This document shows positions 1 through 9,171 of a DNA stretch of 64,000 nt, in pieces (the first letter of the stretch is position 1; the number at the start of each line of letters is the position of its first letter). Source of the stretch: Rhizorhapis suberifaciens (lineage in GTDB: Bacteria; Pseudomonadota; Alphaproteobacteria; Sphingomonadales; Sphingomonadaceae); NCBI RefSeq assembly GCF_014200045.1, contig NZ_JACHOV010000002.1, positions 310,001 through 374,000 on the forward strand. The letters are read 5' to 3'. A program made the translations under genes and the position numbers. The notes beneath the pieces were generated by a model, which saw only the letters and a list, made by a program, of their open reading frames with translations, was not told the origin of the DNA and searched no databases.

Positions 1-1
1 T

Positions 2-1192
2 GTCTCGGCCATCCTGAGGCGCGTGCGCGACGAAGGCGATGCGGCCGTTGCCGATTACACGCATCGTTTCGATCACCATGACCTGAACGTCAGTGGCTGG
101 ACGGTTACCGCCGCCGAGCGGAAGGCAGCGCTTGATGGTCTTTCCAAAGAGCTGCGAGGAGCCCTTGAGCTCGCCGCGGAACGTATTGCCGCTTATCATG
201 AAAAGCAGAGGCCACAGGACAGCGACAGCACGGATGCCGCTGGGGTGCGACTTGGCGCGCGCTGGCGTGCGGTCGATGCGGCGGGCCTTTATGTTCCCGG
301 CGGCCGTGCGGCTTATCCCAGCTCCCTGCTGATGAACGCCATTCCCGCCAAGGTTGCCGGGGTCGAACGCATTGCGATGGTGACGCCCACTCCCAAGGGG
401 GAAATCAATCCGCTCGTCCTCGCTGCAGCGGAAATTGCGGGCATAGAGGAAATCTGGCGTGTGGGTGGCGCGCAAGCGGTCGCGGCCCTCGCCTACGGCA
501 CTGGACGCATAAGTCCGGTCGATGTCATCACTGGCCCCGGAAATGCGTGGGTGGCGGAGGCCAAACGGCAGCTATACGGGGTCGTCGGTATCGACATGGT
601 CGCTGGTCCGTCAGAGATCGTCGTGGTCGCGGACAGCAAGAATGATCCGGAATGGCTCGCCGCTGACCTGCTCAGTCAATCCGAGCATGACCCCACGAGC
701 CAGTCGATATTGTTCACAGACGATGCCGCCTTTGCCGATGCCGTGGCCGCTGCTGTCGACCGGCAGATACTAGAGCTGTCCACCAGCGCAGTTGCCCGCA
801 CAAGCTGGGACGCCAATGGAGCGATCGTGGTCGTAACGGACCTCGCGGAGGCTCTGCCGCTGGTCGACCGTCTCGCCCCGGAGCATCTGGAATTGGCGGT
901 GGACGATCCGCAGGCGTTTTTCGACCAGGTTCGTCATGCAGGCTCCGTGTTCATGGGCCGCATGACGCCTGAGGCCGTGGGCGACTATGTTGCCGGCCCC
1001 AATCATGTCCTGCCTACCGGCCGCCGTGCGCGTTTCTCCTCCGGACTTTCGGTGCTGGACTTCATGAAGCGAACCAGCTTCCTGGAATTGGACGACAGGG
1101 CGATCAAGGCTATCGGTCCGGCAGCAGTCGCGCTGGCGACGGCCGAGGGGCTGCCCGCGCATGCCTCTTCGGTGGCAAGAAGATTGAAATAG
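2..1192 (+). CDS. hisD: Histidinol dehydrogenase, 5' end cut by window
   Basis: Performs the last two oxidations of histidine synthesis, L-histidinol to L-histidine, using NAD+ and a zinc ion in the cytoplasm. The frame is already open at base 2, so about 35-40 N-terminal residues are missing; 396 residues remain of the usual ~430. Family signatures are clear: GPGNAWVAEAKRQLYG, then AGPSEI, the QSEHDP segment that supplies metal and catalytic residues, and GPNHVLPTGRRARFSSG near the C-terminus. nusB starts 65 nt downstream on the same strand. Identity is secure; the start codon lies outside the window. Confidence 0.97.
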   Translation, partial: VSAILRRVRDEGDAAVADYTHRFDHHDLNVSGWTVTAAERKAALDGLSKELRGALELAAERIAAYHEKQRPQDSDSTDAAGVRLGARWRAVDAAGLYVPGGRAAYPSSLLMNAIPAKVAGVERIAMVTPTPKGEINPLVLAAAEIAGIEEIWRVGGAQAVAALAYGTGRISPVDVITGPGNAWVAEAKRQLYGVVGIDMVAGPSEIVVVADSKNDPEWLAADLLSQSEHDPTSQSILFTDDAAFADAVAAAVDRQILELSTSAVARTSWDANGAIVVVTDLAEALPLVDRLAPEHLELAVDDPQAFFDQVRHAGSVFMGRMTPEAVGDYVAGPNHVLPTGRRARFSSGLSVLDFMKRTSFLELDDRAIKAIGPAAVALATAEGLPAHASSVARRLK

Positions 1193-1257
1193 CCATTTGT
1201 AACAGCACCGAGACATCTGCTTTCGGCGTGGGACAACAGGATGGCCATAAGGAATTT

Positions 1258-1704
1258 ATGAAAGAACGTTCAAAATCACGCTCTGCCGCCCGCCTTGCCG
1301 CGGTTCAGGCGCTCTATCAAAAGGACATGGAGGGCACGCCGCTTCCTGTCCTGTTGCATGAATTCCATGAACATCGTCTGGGCAAGACGATCGAGGACGT
1401 CACTTATGTGGAGGCGGAACGCGATTTCTTCGACGATGTTGTCGCGGGCGTGGACAAGCGCCGCGCGGAAATCGACGCGTTGATCGAAGCAAAGCTTTCG
1501 AAGGACTGGGCAATGGCGCGCCTCGACAAGCCGATGCTGCAGATCCTGCGCGCGGGTGCCTACGAATTGCTCGCCCGATTCGATGTGCCTACCGGCACGG
1601 TGATCAGCGAATATGTCGATGTCGCCAAAGCCTTTTACGACAAGCGCGAAAGCGGTTTCGTGAACGGACTTCTCGACGCTATCGGCAAAGAGGTGCGTAG
1701 CTGA
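1258..1704 (+). CDS. nusB: Transcription antitermination factor NusB
   Basis: RNA-binding antitermination factor that acts with NusE (S10) on rRNA operon transcripts. The 148-residue product beginning MKERSKSRSAARLAAVQALYQ has the typical NusB N-terminus and the normal all-helical length. A longer reading from 1228 exists, but the ATG at 1258 matches the family start, so I chose it. The C-terminal part, EYVDVAKAFYDKRESGFVNG, is the conserved NusB segment. It follows hisD and precedes thiL by 58 nt, an order common in alphaproteobacteria. Confidence 0.95.
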   Translation: MKERSKSRSAARLAAVQALYQKDMEGTPLPVLLHEFHEHRLGKTIEDVTYVEAERDFFDDVVAGVDKRRAEIDALIEAKLSKDWAMARLDKPMLQILRAGAYELLARFDVPTGTVISEYVDVAKAFYDKRESGFVNGLLDAIGKEVRS

Positions 1705-1762
1705 TATTACAACGCTCTGGGCCACCGGTTGGATATAGGTCAGCAGAGGCTAATTATTCCCA

Positions 1763-2686
1763 ATGACCAGCGAAACCGCCTTCATCGAAGCCTTGCGCGC
1801 CCTTGCGACGCATGAGGCGGCCCGCGGGCTTGTCGATGACGCGGCGGTGATCGAGATGGGCGGTGTTTCGTTCGTTCTCACCAGCGATACTATTGTTGCC
1901 GGCGTGCATTTCCTCGCCACCGACCCTCCCGAGGATGTCGGCTGGAAACTGGCCGCGGTTAATCTTTCCGACCTTGCCGCAAAGGGCGCGCGGCCGCTCG
2001 CTTGTCTGATGAATTATGCGCTGACGGGCGATGAAGACTGGGACAAAGGCTTTCTTTCGGGACTGAAGGAGGCACTGGACAGCCATGCCATGCCGCTCAT
2101 CGGCGGTGACACAGTAGCTTTGCCCAAGGGAGCGCCGGGCGTTTATACGCTGACGGCCATTGGCGAAGGACCGGCTTGCGGCGTTCCCTCGCGCGCCGGG
2201 GCACATGCGGGCGATATTTTGTGTGTGACCGGTAACATAGGCGATGCCGGATTGGGGCTGGCCCTTGCGAGGCGGGGGGGGAGCGAACCCGCGTCTTGTC
2301 TGCGCGCTTATCGACGTCCGAAGCCGCTCCTCGCGGACGGGCAGGCACTTGCGCCGCTGGTACACGCGATGATGGATGTTTCGGATGGAGTTCTGATAGA
2401 TGCTTCGCGAATGGCAGTTGCCAGCGGGCTTCATGTTGAAATAGCGGTTGATCGACTCCCCCTTTCGCCAGAGGTCCTTTCAAGCGGAACGGACGAATTG
2501 GCGGTGCGTCTCTCTGCGGCCACGGCAGGCGACGATTATCAACTTCTTTTCGCCGTCGCACCTGGAACGGCTCTGCCCATTACGGCAAATATCATAGGCC
2601 GATTTGAGGAAGGGCAGGGGTTAACCCTTTCGAATCGCGGAAGCTCCGTCCCTGTGCCGCCAAAACTTGGTTACTTGCACTGCTAG
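1763..2686 (+). CDS. thiL: Thiamine-monophosphate kinase
   Basis: Phosphorylates thiamine monophosphate to thiamine diphosphate, the active cofactor, with ATP and Mg2+. The 307-residue protein is of the AIR-synthase/ThiL superfamily. The N-terminal VDDAAVIEMGG is the nucleotide/Mg-binding segment. TSDTIVAGVHFL, WKLAAVNLSDLAAKGA and the later DVSDGVLIDASRMA are the other ThiL signatures. The start ATG at 1763 lies 58 nt after nusB. The order nusB-thiL is conserved widely in bacteria. I see nothing odd in the frame. Confidence 0.95.
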   Translation: MTSETAFIEALRALATHEAARGLVDDAAVIEMGGVSFVLTSDTIVAGVHFLATDPPEDVGWKLAAVNLSDLAAKGARPLACLMNYALTGDEDWDKGFLSGLKEALDSHAMPLIGGDTVALPKGAPGVYTLTAIGEGPACGVPSRAGAHAGDILCVTGNIGDAGLGLALARRGGSEPASCLRAYRRPKPLLADGQALAPLVHAMMDVSDGVLIDASRMAVASGLHVEIAVDRLPLSPEVLSSGTDELAVRLSAATAGDDYQLLFAVAPGTALPITANIIGRFEEGQGLTLSNRGSSVPVPPKLGYLHC

Positions 2687-2815
2687 CACAGGCATTATTT
2701 GCAGCTATCCTATTAGCAGCTTGACCTTATTACGCTGACCTATACCTTCCGCCCCGTCATTCCGGGCGTTTCCCGGCGTTCCGGATTCGTAACAGAACAG
2801 GGGAGAGGAACACAT

Positions 2816-4939
2816 ATGACGATTGTCACGATTGCCATAGGGTGCGGCTTGCTAGCCGTGCTCTACGGGCTCTTTACCAGCCGGCAAGTGCTTGCGGCCT
2901 CGCCGGGCAATGAAAAGATGCAGGAAATCGCCGGCGCTATCCAGGAGGGCGCGAAAGCCTATCTGGGGCGTCAGTACAGCACCATTGCAATCGTTGGCGT
3001 CGTCGTCGCCATCGCGATCTTCTATTTTCTGGGCATTGTTTCCGCCATTGGCTTTGTGATCGGCGCGCTGCTTTCGGGCGCGGCGGGTTATATCGGGATG
3101 AACATCTCCGTCCGCGCAAATGTCCGCACGGCCGAGGCTGCTCGTAATTCGTTGCAAAGCGGGCTTACGGTGGCTTTCCGGGCCGGCGCGGTCACGGGGA
3201 TGTTGGTGGCGGGACTCGCGCTCCTCGCCATTTCCGTGTTTTTCTGGTATCTGATTGGGCCAGCAGGACTGACGGTCAAGGATCGCACCGTCATCGACGC
3301 GCTGGTCGCACTCGCCTTTGGCGGATCGCTGATTTCCATCTTCGCGCGTTTGGGTGGCGGCATCTTCACCAAGGCTGCCGATGTGGGCGCCGATCTGGTC
3401 GGCAAGGTCGAGGCGGGCATTCCCGAGGATGATCCTCGCAACCCCGCCGTCATTGCGGACAATGTGGGAGACAATGTCGGCGACTGCGCGGGCATGGCGG
3501 CCGACCTGTTCGAAACCTATGTCGTAACCGTGGGCGCAACCATGGTGCTTACCGCTCTGCTGGTTGATGCGGGCGTTGCCGAACTCACGCAGTTAATGAG
3601 CTTGCCGCTCATCGTTGGCGGCGTGTGCATTATCACCTCCATCATCGGCACCTATTTCGTCCGGCTGGGCTCCAGCCAATCGATCATGGGCGCACTATAC
3701 AAGGGCTTCCTGACCACGGCGGTCCTGTCGATACCCGCGCTCTACTATGTCAGCTGGCGGACGCTGGGCGACCTTGATGCGCCGATCGGCAGCGATCTGG
3801 GGGGCGAGGGCGGCTTCACCGGCATGGACCTCTTTTGGTCGATGATGGTCGGCCTGGCTGTCACCGGACTTCTTGTGTGGATTACCGAATATTATACCGG
3901 GACCAATTTCAGGCCGGTCCGCTCCATCGCCCGGGCTTCAGTCACAGGTCATGGCACCAACGTCATCCAGGGCCTTGCCGTTTCCCTTGAATCTACGGCG
4001 CTTCCAACGCTGGTGATCTGTGTCGGAATCATCATCAGCTATTCGCTGGCGGGCCTGATCGGCATTGCCTTTGCAGCGACCGCCATGCTGGCGCTGGCCG
4101 GTATGGTGGTGGCTTTGGACGCCTATGGCCCGGTTACGGACAATGCGGGTGGCATCGCGGAGATGGCTGGACTGGAGGATGAGGTCCGAACCCGCACCGA
4201 TGCGCTGGACGCTGTGGGCAACACGACCAAGGCGGTGACCAAGGGCTATGCCATCGGTTCCGCTGGCCTTGCCGCATTGGTGCTCTTTGGCGCTTATACC
4301 CAGGATCTTCAGTTCTTCAGTGCCGATCTGGGTCTGACGGAACCAGTGGATTTCAGCCTGTCCAATCCTTTCGTGATCGTGGGCTTGCTGTTGGGGGCGC
4401 TGCTTCCCTATCTTTTCGGCGCGCTTGGCATGACGGCTGTTGGCCGTGCTGCCGGCGCGGTGGTGGAGGAGGTCCGCACTCAGTTCCGTGACAATCCGGG
4501 GATCATGGCAGGGACGAGCCGCCCCCATTATGGCCGCACCGTCGATCTGGTGACGAAAGCCGCCATTCGGGAGATGATCCTGCCGTCGCTCCTGCCCGTC
4601 TTCACGCCCATCGCTGTCTATTTCATCATTGCCGCCGTGGCCGGAACGTCAAATGGCTTCGCCGCGCTTGGCGCGTTGCTGCTCGGAGTGATTGTTTCCG
4701 GTCTGTTTGTCGCAATTTCGATGACCAGTGGCGGAGGCGCCTGGGACAATGCCAAGAAATTCATCGAAGACGGCAACCATGGCGGCAAGGGCTCTGAAGC
4801 CCATAAAGCTGCCGTGACGGGTGATACGGTGGGCGATCCTTACAAGGATACCGCTGGCCCGGCGGTCAACCCGATGATCAAGATAACCAACATCGTGGCG
4901 CTGCTCCTGCTTGCCGCGCTGGCGCATGGCGCTGCTTGA
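2816..4939 (+). CDS. hppA: K+-insensitive H+-translocating inorganic pyrophosphatase
   Basis: Integral membrane pump that couples hydrolysis of pyrophosphate to outward proton transport. The protein is 707 residues, usual for the family, with about 16 hydrophobic segments. Seen: the catalytic loops [19 protein letters not shown] and [19 protein letters not shown], and the C-terminal [18 protein letters not shown]. The segment [16 protein letters not shown] has Lys where K+-dependent enzymes have Ala, which by family knowledge marks the K+-independent, proton-pumping subclass. A purine-rich Shine-Dalgarno (GGGGAGAGG) precedes the ATG. Probably transcribed alone. Confidence 0.97.
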   Translation: MTIVTIAIGCGLLAVLYGLFTSRQVLAASPGNEKMQEIAGAIQEGAKAYLGRQYSTIAIVGVVVAIAIFYFLGIVSAIGFVIGALLSGAAGYIGMNISVRANVRTAEAARNSLQSGLTVAFRAGAVTGMLVAGLALLAISVFFWYLIGPAGLTVKDRTVIDALVALAFGGSLISIFARLGGGIFTKAADVGADLVGKVEAGIPEDDPRNPAVIADNVGDNVGDCAGMAADLFETYVVTVGATMVLTALLVDAGVAELTQLMSLPLIVGGVCIITSIIGTYFVRLGSSQSIMGALYKGFLTTAVLSIPALYYVSWRTLGDLDAPIGSDLGGEGGFTGMDLFWSMMVGLAVTGLLVWITEYYTGTNFRPVRSIARASVTGHGTNVIQGLAVSLESTALPTLVICVGIIISYSLAGLIGIAFAATAMLALAGMVVALDAYGPVTDNAGGIAEMAGLEDEVRTRTDALDAVGNTTKAVTKGYAIGSAGLAALVLFGAYTQDLQFFSADLGLTEPVDFSLSNPFVIVGLLLGALLPYLFGALGMTAVGRAAGAVVEEVRTQFRDNPGIMAGTSRPHYGRTVDLVTKAAIREMILPSLLPVFTPIAVYFIIAAVAGTSNGFAALGALLLGVIVSGLFVAISMTSGGGAWDNAKKFIEDGNHGGKGSEAHKAAVTGDTVGDPYKDTAGPAVNPMIKITNIVALLLLAALAHGAA

Positions 4940-4948
4940 CTGACGGGG

Positions 4949-4980
4949 CCCGGTGCGCCGCTCACAAGCTTCGCACCGGG
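4949..4980 (+). terminator. Hairpin after hppA, possible terminator without U-tract
   Basis: A perfect 9-bp inverted repeat, CCCGGTGCG at 4949-4957 and CGCACCGGG at 4972-4980, with a 14-nt loop, lies 10 nt past the hppA stop. No T-run follows, so it is at best a weak intrinsic terminator or a 3'-end stabilising hairpin. Confidence 0.35.
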
Positions 4981-4992
4981 TCAGCCATGGCT

Positions 4993-5084
4993 TAAAGCGC
5001 GTTAAATATGATGCGGGTCACGCGCTTCATTTTGTGTTTTCGCATCGTTTCAAGCGCAAAGCCGGTACCACTTTTGCGCACGAT
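4993..5084. repeat. RIME-like intergenic palindromic repeat
   Basis: Two nested inverted repeats lie side by side. The first pairs AAAGCGCGT (4993 onward) with ACGCGCTT. The second pairs ATCGTTTCAAGCGCAAAG (from about 5044) with CTTTTGCGCACGAT around a CCGGTACC centre. The layout, with the AAGCGCG opening, the TTTTCGCAT link and the CCGGTACC core, resembles the mosaic intergenic elements (RIME type) known from alphaproteobacteria. It sits just upstream of the phosphoribosyltransferase gene. Family assignment is from memory. Confidence 0.6.
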
Positions 5085-5141
5085 ATTTGAGGGCCATTGC
5101 GGTAATTCGCTACAAACGATAAACACTCCCTCCCGCCTCGC

Positions 5142-5690
5142 ATGCTTGGGAGACCGGAGTTGACCCACAGCCTGCATCCCGACCTCAGCTATATCAGCTA
5201 TGAGGAGTTCCTGGCTGATGTGCACCGGATCATGGCTGCCGTGCGTCGGGATGACTGGACGCCCGATTTCGTGGTCGGCATCGGACGCGGCGGCCTTGCT
5301 CCGGCTGTATACATTTCCCATGGGATGAAAATCCCCCTGCTGTCGGTCGATCACAGTTCAAGGATCGCCGATTTCGCTGACGAACTGCTGGCGAAGCTTG
5401 CTCGCCTGACTGGCAGGGGCACAAGGCTTCTCTTCATCGACGACATCAATGACAGCGGATCGACCCTCCTATACATCCGGAATGAGTTGGATGGGCAGGG
5501 GGCGGAGCGGGAAAATATCCGTTTCGCCGCACTCATCAACAACATCCGTTCACAGGCGGACGTTCGCTATTGGTCGAGGGAGATCGACCGCGCCAGTGAC
5601 AAGCGCTGGTTCGTTTTTCCATGGGAAGCAATGGCGACCGCAGAAACGCTGATCAGCGAAGCCAATGAAATCCCCGAACGGCTGGCTTGA
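5142..5690 (+). CDS. Type I phosphoribosyltransferase (xanthine/hypoxanthine-like)
   Basis: Predicted cytoplasmic purine-type phosphoribosyltransferase that transfers ribose 5-phosphate from PRPP to a base. The 182-residue protein has the early FVVGIGRGGLAPA loop and the PRPP-binding motif LLFIDDINDSGST, followed by WFVFPWEA, which resembles the C-terminal base-binding region of xanthine/guanine enzymes. The substrate cannot be decided from sequence. The start is uncertain: ATG at 5142 gives the longest frame, but a TTG at 5160 preceded by GGGAG at proper spacing is also good. It stands alone, between a repeat and the argD promoter. Confidence 0.82.
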   Translation: MLGRPELTHSLHPDLSYISYEEFLADVHRIMAAVRRDDWTPDFVVGIGRGGLAPAVYISHGMKIPLLSVDHSSRIADFADELLAKLARLTGRGTRLLFIDDINDSGSTLLYIRNELDGQGAERENIRFAALINNIRSQADVRYWSREIDRASDKRWFVFPWEAMATAETLISEANEIPERLA

Positions 5691-5714
5691 AATAATCTCA
5701 CCGATCCACGCCAA

Positions 5715-5743
5715 TTGACCCCGCCCCGTCGTGCCTGTATATG
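5715..5743 (+). promoter_or_regulatory. Predicted sigma70-type promoter of argD
   Basis: TTGACC at 5715-5720 and TATATG at 5738-5743 are separated by exactly 17 nt, matching 5/6 and 4/6 of the sigma70 consensus. The transcription start would fall near 5750, immediately before the hairpin at 5758-5784. Confidence 0.6.
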
Positions 5744-5757
5744 AACGGCGCATCATG

Positions 5758-5784
5758 GGCGGTCCGCACGGGACCGCCTTTTTT
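5758..5784 (+). terminator. Intrinsic terminator between phosphoribosyltransferase gene and argD
   Basis: A perfect 8-bp stem (GGCGGTCC at 5758-5765, GGACCGCC at 5771-5778) with a 5-nt loop is followed directly by six T residues. It may end the upstream phosphoribosyltransferase transcript. However, the predicted argD promoter lies upstream of it, so an argD transcript would start with this terminator, 40 nt before the argD start codon. Confidence 0.8.
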
Positions 5785-5823
5785 GCTTTGTTTCAAATGT
5801 CCGTCCGAAGAAAGGGAAGGCCC

Positions 5824-7011
5824 ATGTCGATCACGCCGCTCATGCCCGTTTACCCCCGGTGCAATGTGCGTCCCGTGCGAGGCGAAGGCTGCTACCTGAT
5901 TGGAGAGCGTGGGGAGCGCTATCTGGACTTTGCCAGCGGCATCGCGGTCAACATCCTGGGCCATGGGCATCCGCACCTGGTGGAGGCGATCAAGAAGCAG
6001 GCGGCAACGCTGATGCATGTGTCGAACCTCTACGGCAGCCCGCAGGGCGAAGGGTTGGCGCAAAGGCTGGTGGATGCCAGTTTCGCCGACACCGTGTTCT
6101 TCACCAACAGCGGTGCTGAGGCGCTGGAATGCGCCATCAAAACCGCGCGGCGTTATCATTATGCCAACGGCAATTCGGAAAAGTTCAAGCTCATTACCTT
6201 TTCCAACGCGTTTCATGGACGGACGCTCGGCACTATTTCGGCGACCGATCAGCCCAAGATGCGCGACGGGTTTGAACCGCTGCTTCCAGGTTTCGAGGTG
6301 GTCCGGTTCAACGATCTCGAAGCGTCGCTTGCGGCGGTCGATGATCAGACGGCAGGCTTTCTTCTGGAAACGGTTCAGGGCGAGGGCGGGATTCTGCCCG
6401 CCACGCCGGAGTTCCTGAAGGGATTGCGTAAGGCCTGTGACGAAAAAGACCTGCTGCTCGTGCTGGACGAGGTGCAATGTGGCGTCATGCGGACTGGCAC
6501 TTTGTTTGCCTATGAGCAATATGGCGTGCGTCCCGACATCATGGCGATAGCAAAAGGTATTGGCGGCGGCTTTCCGCTCGGCGCCTGCCTGGCGACGGAA
6601 AAGGCCGCCAAGGGCATGGTTTTCGGAACGCACGGCTCGACCTATGGCGGCAATCCGCTAGCCATGGCGGCGGGCAATGCTGTGTTGGACGTCATCCTGA
6701 TGCCCGAATTTCAGGAACATGTTCGGAAAATGAGCGAGCGGCTGCGGTCCAGTCTGGAACAGCTCATCCCCAATCATGACGAACTGTTCGACAGCGTGCG
6801 TGGCATGGGCCTGATGCTCGGTATCAAGATGAAGACGGAAAGCCGGGCCTTCGTGGCTCATTTGCGAGACAAGCATGGCCTGCTTACCGTGGCGGGCGGC
6901 GACAATGTCGTTCGCATCCTTCCGCCATTGGTCATCGACGAAAGCCATATCGCCCAGTGCATCGAAAAGCTTTCGGCCGCGGCGAAGGATTATGAGGCTC
7001 CGGCTTCCTAA
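5824..7011 (+). CDS. argD: Acetylornithine aminotransferase (class III, PLP)
   Basis: PLP-dependent aminotransferase of arginine synthesis, converting N-acetylglutamate semialdehyde to N-acetylornithine; related enzymes also act in lysine synthesis. The 395-residue protein carries [31 protein letters not shown], and the PLP-lysine segment [17 protein letters not shown] chose ATG at 5824 because it follows AAGGGAAGG and matches the family N-terminus; an in-frame extension to 5731 would run through the terminator hairpin. argF follows after 34 nt, so the two form an arginine operon, with hslO beyond. Confidence 0.95.
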   Translation: MSITPLMPVYPRCNVRPVRGEGCYLIGERGERYLDFASGIAVNILGHGHPHLVEAIKKQAATLMHVSNLYGSPQGEGLAQRLVDASFADTVFFTNSGAEALECAIKTARRYHYANGNSEKFKLITFSNAFHGRTLGTISATDQPKMRDGFEPLLPGFEVVRFNDLEASLAAVDDQTAGFLLETVQGEGGILPATPEFLKGLRKACDEKDLLLVLDEVQCGVMRTGTLFAYEQYGVRPDIMAIAKGIGGGFPLGACLATEKAAKGMVFGTHGSTYGGNPLAMAAGNAVLDVILMPEFQEHVRKMSERLRSSLEQLIPNHDELFDSVRGMGLMLGIKMKTESRAFVAHLRDKHGLLTVAGGDNVVRILPPLVIDESHIAQCIEKLSAAAKDYEAPAS

Positions 7012-7045
7012 TCCATTGTTTCCATTTCCCTTGGGGGGAATTGAA

Positions 7046-7975
7046 GTGACAAGACATTTTTTGAATCTTTCCGACGCAGGGGGCGACGCAATCGCCGCCA
7101 TGCTCAACGACGCTTTGGACCGGAAGGCGAAGCGCAGCGGCTGGCCCAAGGGATCGCCCGACGCCGACGAGCCGCTTGTCGGCCATGTCCTGGGCATGAT
7201 TTTCGAGAAGAATTCGACCCGCACCCGCGTCTCTTTTGACATGGCGGTCCGGCAGCTGGGCGGCACCAGCATCGTCATGGAGGGCGGCTCCATGCAATTG
7301 GGCCGGGGCGAAACCATTGCGGATACGGCCAAGGTGCTGTCTCGCTATGTCGATGCCATCATGATCCGCACCGACGATCACGCCAAGATCGAGGAACTGG
7401 CGCACTACGCCACTGTACCGGTGATCAACGGCCTTACCGACTTGTCGCATCCCTGCCAGATCATGGCGGATTTGCTGACGGTCATAGAACATGGAAAGGC
7501 CCTGCCGGGACTGGAATGGGCGTGGCTGGGGGACGGGAATAATGTCCTCCATTCAATTATCGAAGCGGCAGGTCTGATGAAGTTCAATGTCCGCGTCGCT
7601 TGCCCTCAAGGCTATGAGCCGAACCCTTTCTTTGCCGCTGAGGCCGTGAAAATGGGCGCAAATGTTCGAATGATTCAAGACCCGCAGGAGGCGGTGCGCG
7701 GGGCCGACATCATCGTCACGGATACCTGGATTTCGATGGGCCAGGCTCACGCCGACGAAAAGTTGAAAGCGATGATGCCCTATCAGGTGACAGAGGCATT
7801 GATGGCTCTGGCAAAGCCCGACGCCAAGTTCCTTCACTGCCTGCCGGCACATCGCGGCGAAGAAGTGGTGGATGCGGTGCTGGACGGTCCTCAATCCGTG
7901 ATCTGGGATGAGGCGGAAAACCGTTTACATGCCCAGAAGTCGGTGCTGCTCTGGGCCGTTGGCCAGCTTGGTTGA
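7046..7975 (+). CDS. argF: Ornithine carbamoyltransferase
   Basis: Makes citrulline from ornithine and carbamoyl phosphate in arginine synthesis. The 309-residue product has the carbamoyl-phosphate motif as [13 protein letters not shown] (S-T-R-T-R), the [11 protein letters not shown] motif, the ornithine/SMG-loop region DTWISMGQ, and the C-terminal [11 protein letters not shown] with the catalytic Cys. GTG at 7046 is chosen as start because it follows a strong purine tract (GGGGGGAA) and gives the standard N-terminus [10 protein letters not shown] longer frame upstream overlaps argD and is not credible. It is co-oriented with argD and hslO. Confidence 0.96.
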   Translation: MTRHFLNLSDAGGDAIAAMLNDALDRKAKRSGWPKGSPDADEPLVGHVLGMIFEKNSTRTRVSFDMAVRQLGGTSIVMEGGSMQLGRGETIADTAKVLSRYVDAIMIRTDDHAKIEELAHYATVPVINGLTDLSHPCQIMADLLTVIEHGKALPGLEWAWLGDGNNVLHSIIEAAGLMKFNVRVACPQGYEPNPFFAAEAVKMGANVRMIQDPQEAVRGADIIVTDTWISMGQAHADEKLKAMMPYQVTEALMALAKPDAKFLHCLPAHRGEEVVDAVLDGPQSVIWDEAENRLHAQKSVLLWAVGQLG

Positions 7976-8003
7976 GTTTTCGCGCTCGCTTCCTATCTCC
8001 ACA

Positions 8004-8076
8004 CCGTTCGTGTCGAGCGAAGTCGAGACTGATTAGCTTTAAACTAACGTCCCTCAGCATCGTCCGGGACGAACGG
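8004..8076. repeat. Intergenic inverted repeat between argF and hslO
   Basis: CCGTTCGTGTCGAGCGAAG begins at 8004 and GGGACGAACGG at 8066-8076 forms the opposite arm (CCGTTCGT against ACGAACGG). The left arm, with its GTCGAGCGAAGTCGAGAC stretch, resembles a dispersed extragenic palindrome often seen in sphingomonads. The right arm overlaps the region just before the hslO ribosome-binding site. Confidence 0.5.
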
Positions 8077-8086
8077 AGTTTGGAAT

Positions 8087-9001
8087 TTGCCGAATAATAA
8101 GCAGTCGGTCGAGATTGATCGCGTCTTGGGATTCACGATCACGGGCCGCCACGCACGAGGACGATTGGTGCGTTTGGGGCCGGTTCTGGATGAAGTGCTC
8201 TCGGCCCACGACTATCCGCCGGTCATCGAACGACTGTTGGCGGAGGCGTTGGCGCTAACCGCACTGCTTGGTGCGACCCTGAAGGATGTCGGCGGTCAGC
8301 TCACCATTCAGGCGCAGACCGAAAATGGCGTCGTTGAACTTCTGGTCTGCGACTACAAGGGAGGAGAACTGCGCGGCTATGTGAAGTTCGATGAAGACCG
8401 TCTTGCCGAACAGCCTGCAGATCCCAGCTTGTTTGCGCTTTTTGGCAAGGGCTATCTGGCTATCACATTCGACCAAGCGGTTTCCGGGGAACGCTACCAG
8501 GGCATCGTTCCGTTGGAGGGTGCTTCGCTCGCCGCCGCCGCAGAGCATTATTTCAGCCAGTCAGAACAGATACCCAGCTTCGTCCGCATAGCCGTACGCC
8601 ACGATTCGGGCGAAGGCTGCATCGCCGCCGGTTTGCTCCTTCAGCATTTGCCGGAGGGCGAAGACGGGCGGGAACGTCTTCATGTGCGGATGGATCATCC
8701 GGAATGGGAGCATGTGCACGCCCTTGCAGCCACGCTAACGGACGCGGAACTGACGGGCGTCGATTTGCCACTGGAAGATGTTGTGTGGCGGCTCTTCCAT
8801 GATGAGGACGAAGTTCGCGTCCTCACCCCCGTCGAGTTGATGCGCGGTTGCCGCTGCAACCTGGAGCATATTCGCGATGTCATCGGGCGATTTCCTATCG
8901 ACCAGCGCGCCGAAATGGCCGATGAGACCGGCCTTATCAACGTCGACTGCGCGTTTTGCTCCCGCATATTCGAGGTCAGCGCGCATAGCCTGCAGAACTG
9001 A
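8087..9001 (+). CDS. hslO: Redox-regulated chaperone Hsp33
   Basis: Cytoplasmic holdase chaperone switched on by oxidative stress through disulfide formation and zinc release. The 304-residue protein has the C-terminal zinc motif as CRC (in RGCRCNLEHI) and, about 28 residues later, CAFC (in NVDCAFCSRIF), the CXC-X27-32-CXXC arrangement of the family. The start is TTG at 8087, preceded by ACGGAG at good spacing. It follows argF by 111 nt with a palindromic repeat between. The order argD-argF-hslO is conserved in related alphaproteobacteria. Confidence 0.95.
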   Translation: MPNNKQSVEIDRVLGFTITGRHARGRLVRLGPVLDEVLSAHDYPPVIERLLAEALALTALLGATLKDVGGQLTIQAQTENGVVELLVCDYKGGELRGYVKFDEDRLAEQPADPSLFALFGKGYLAITFDQAVSGERYQGIVPLEGASLAAAAEHYFSQSEQIPSFVRIAVRHDSGEGCIAAGLLLQHLPEGEDGRERLHVRMDHPEWEHVHALAATLTDAELTGVDLPLEDVVWRLFHDEDEVRVLTPVELMRGCRCNLEHIRDVIGRFPIDQRAEMADETGLINVDCAFCSRIFEVSAHSLQN

Positions 9002-9171
9002 AGGCTGCAGCTGACAGTCCAGTCTAATCGCTCTCTACCAGCGATAGCACAACGGCCCGCCGCCCAGGCTCTTTACATTTTCCTTGGATCTCAGGAAGAA
9101 AGCACATCGACGGCCTGGACTGGCAGCATGTGCTGTCAAAAACCGGGCGGCAAGCGATATCAGGGATTTAC

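Noticed and set aside
2721-2746. TTGACC and TATACC as hppA promoter
   Set aside because: Spacing is 14 nt, too short for sigma70; no better pair was found.
5698-6633. 311-codon minus-strand frame opposite argD
   Set aside because: Antisense shadow of a certain gene and would include the argD promoter and terminator.
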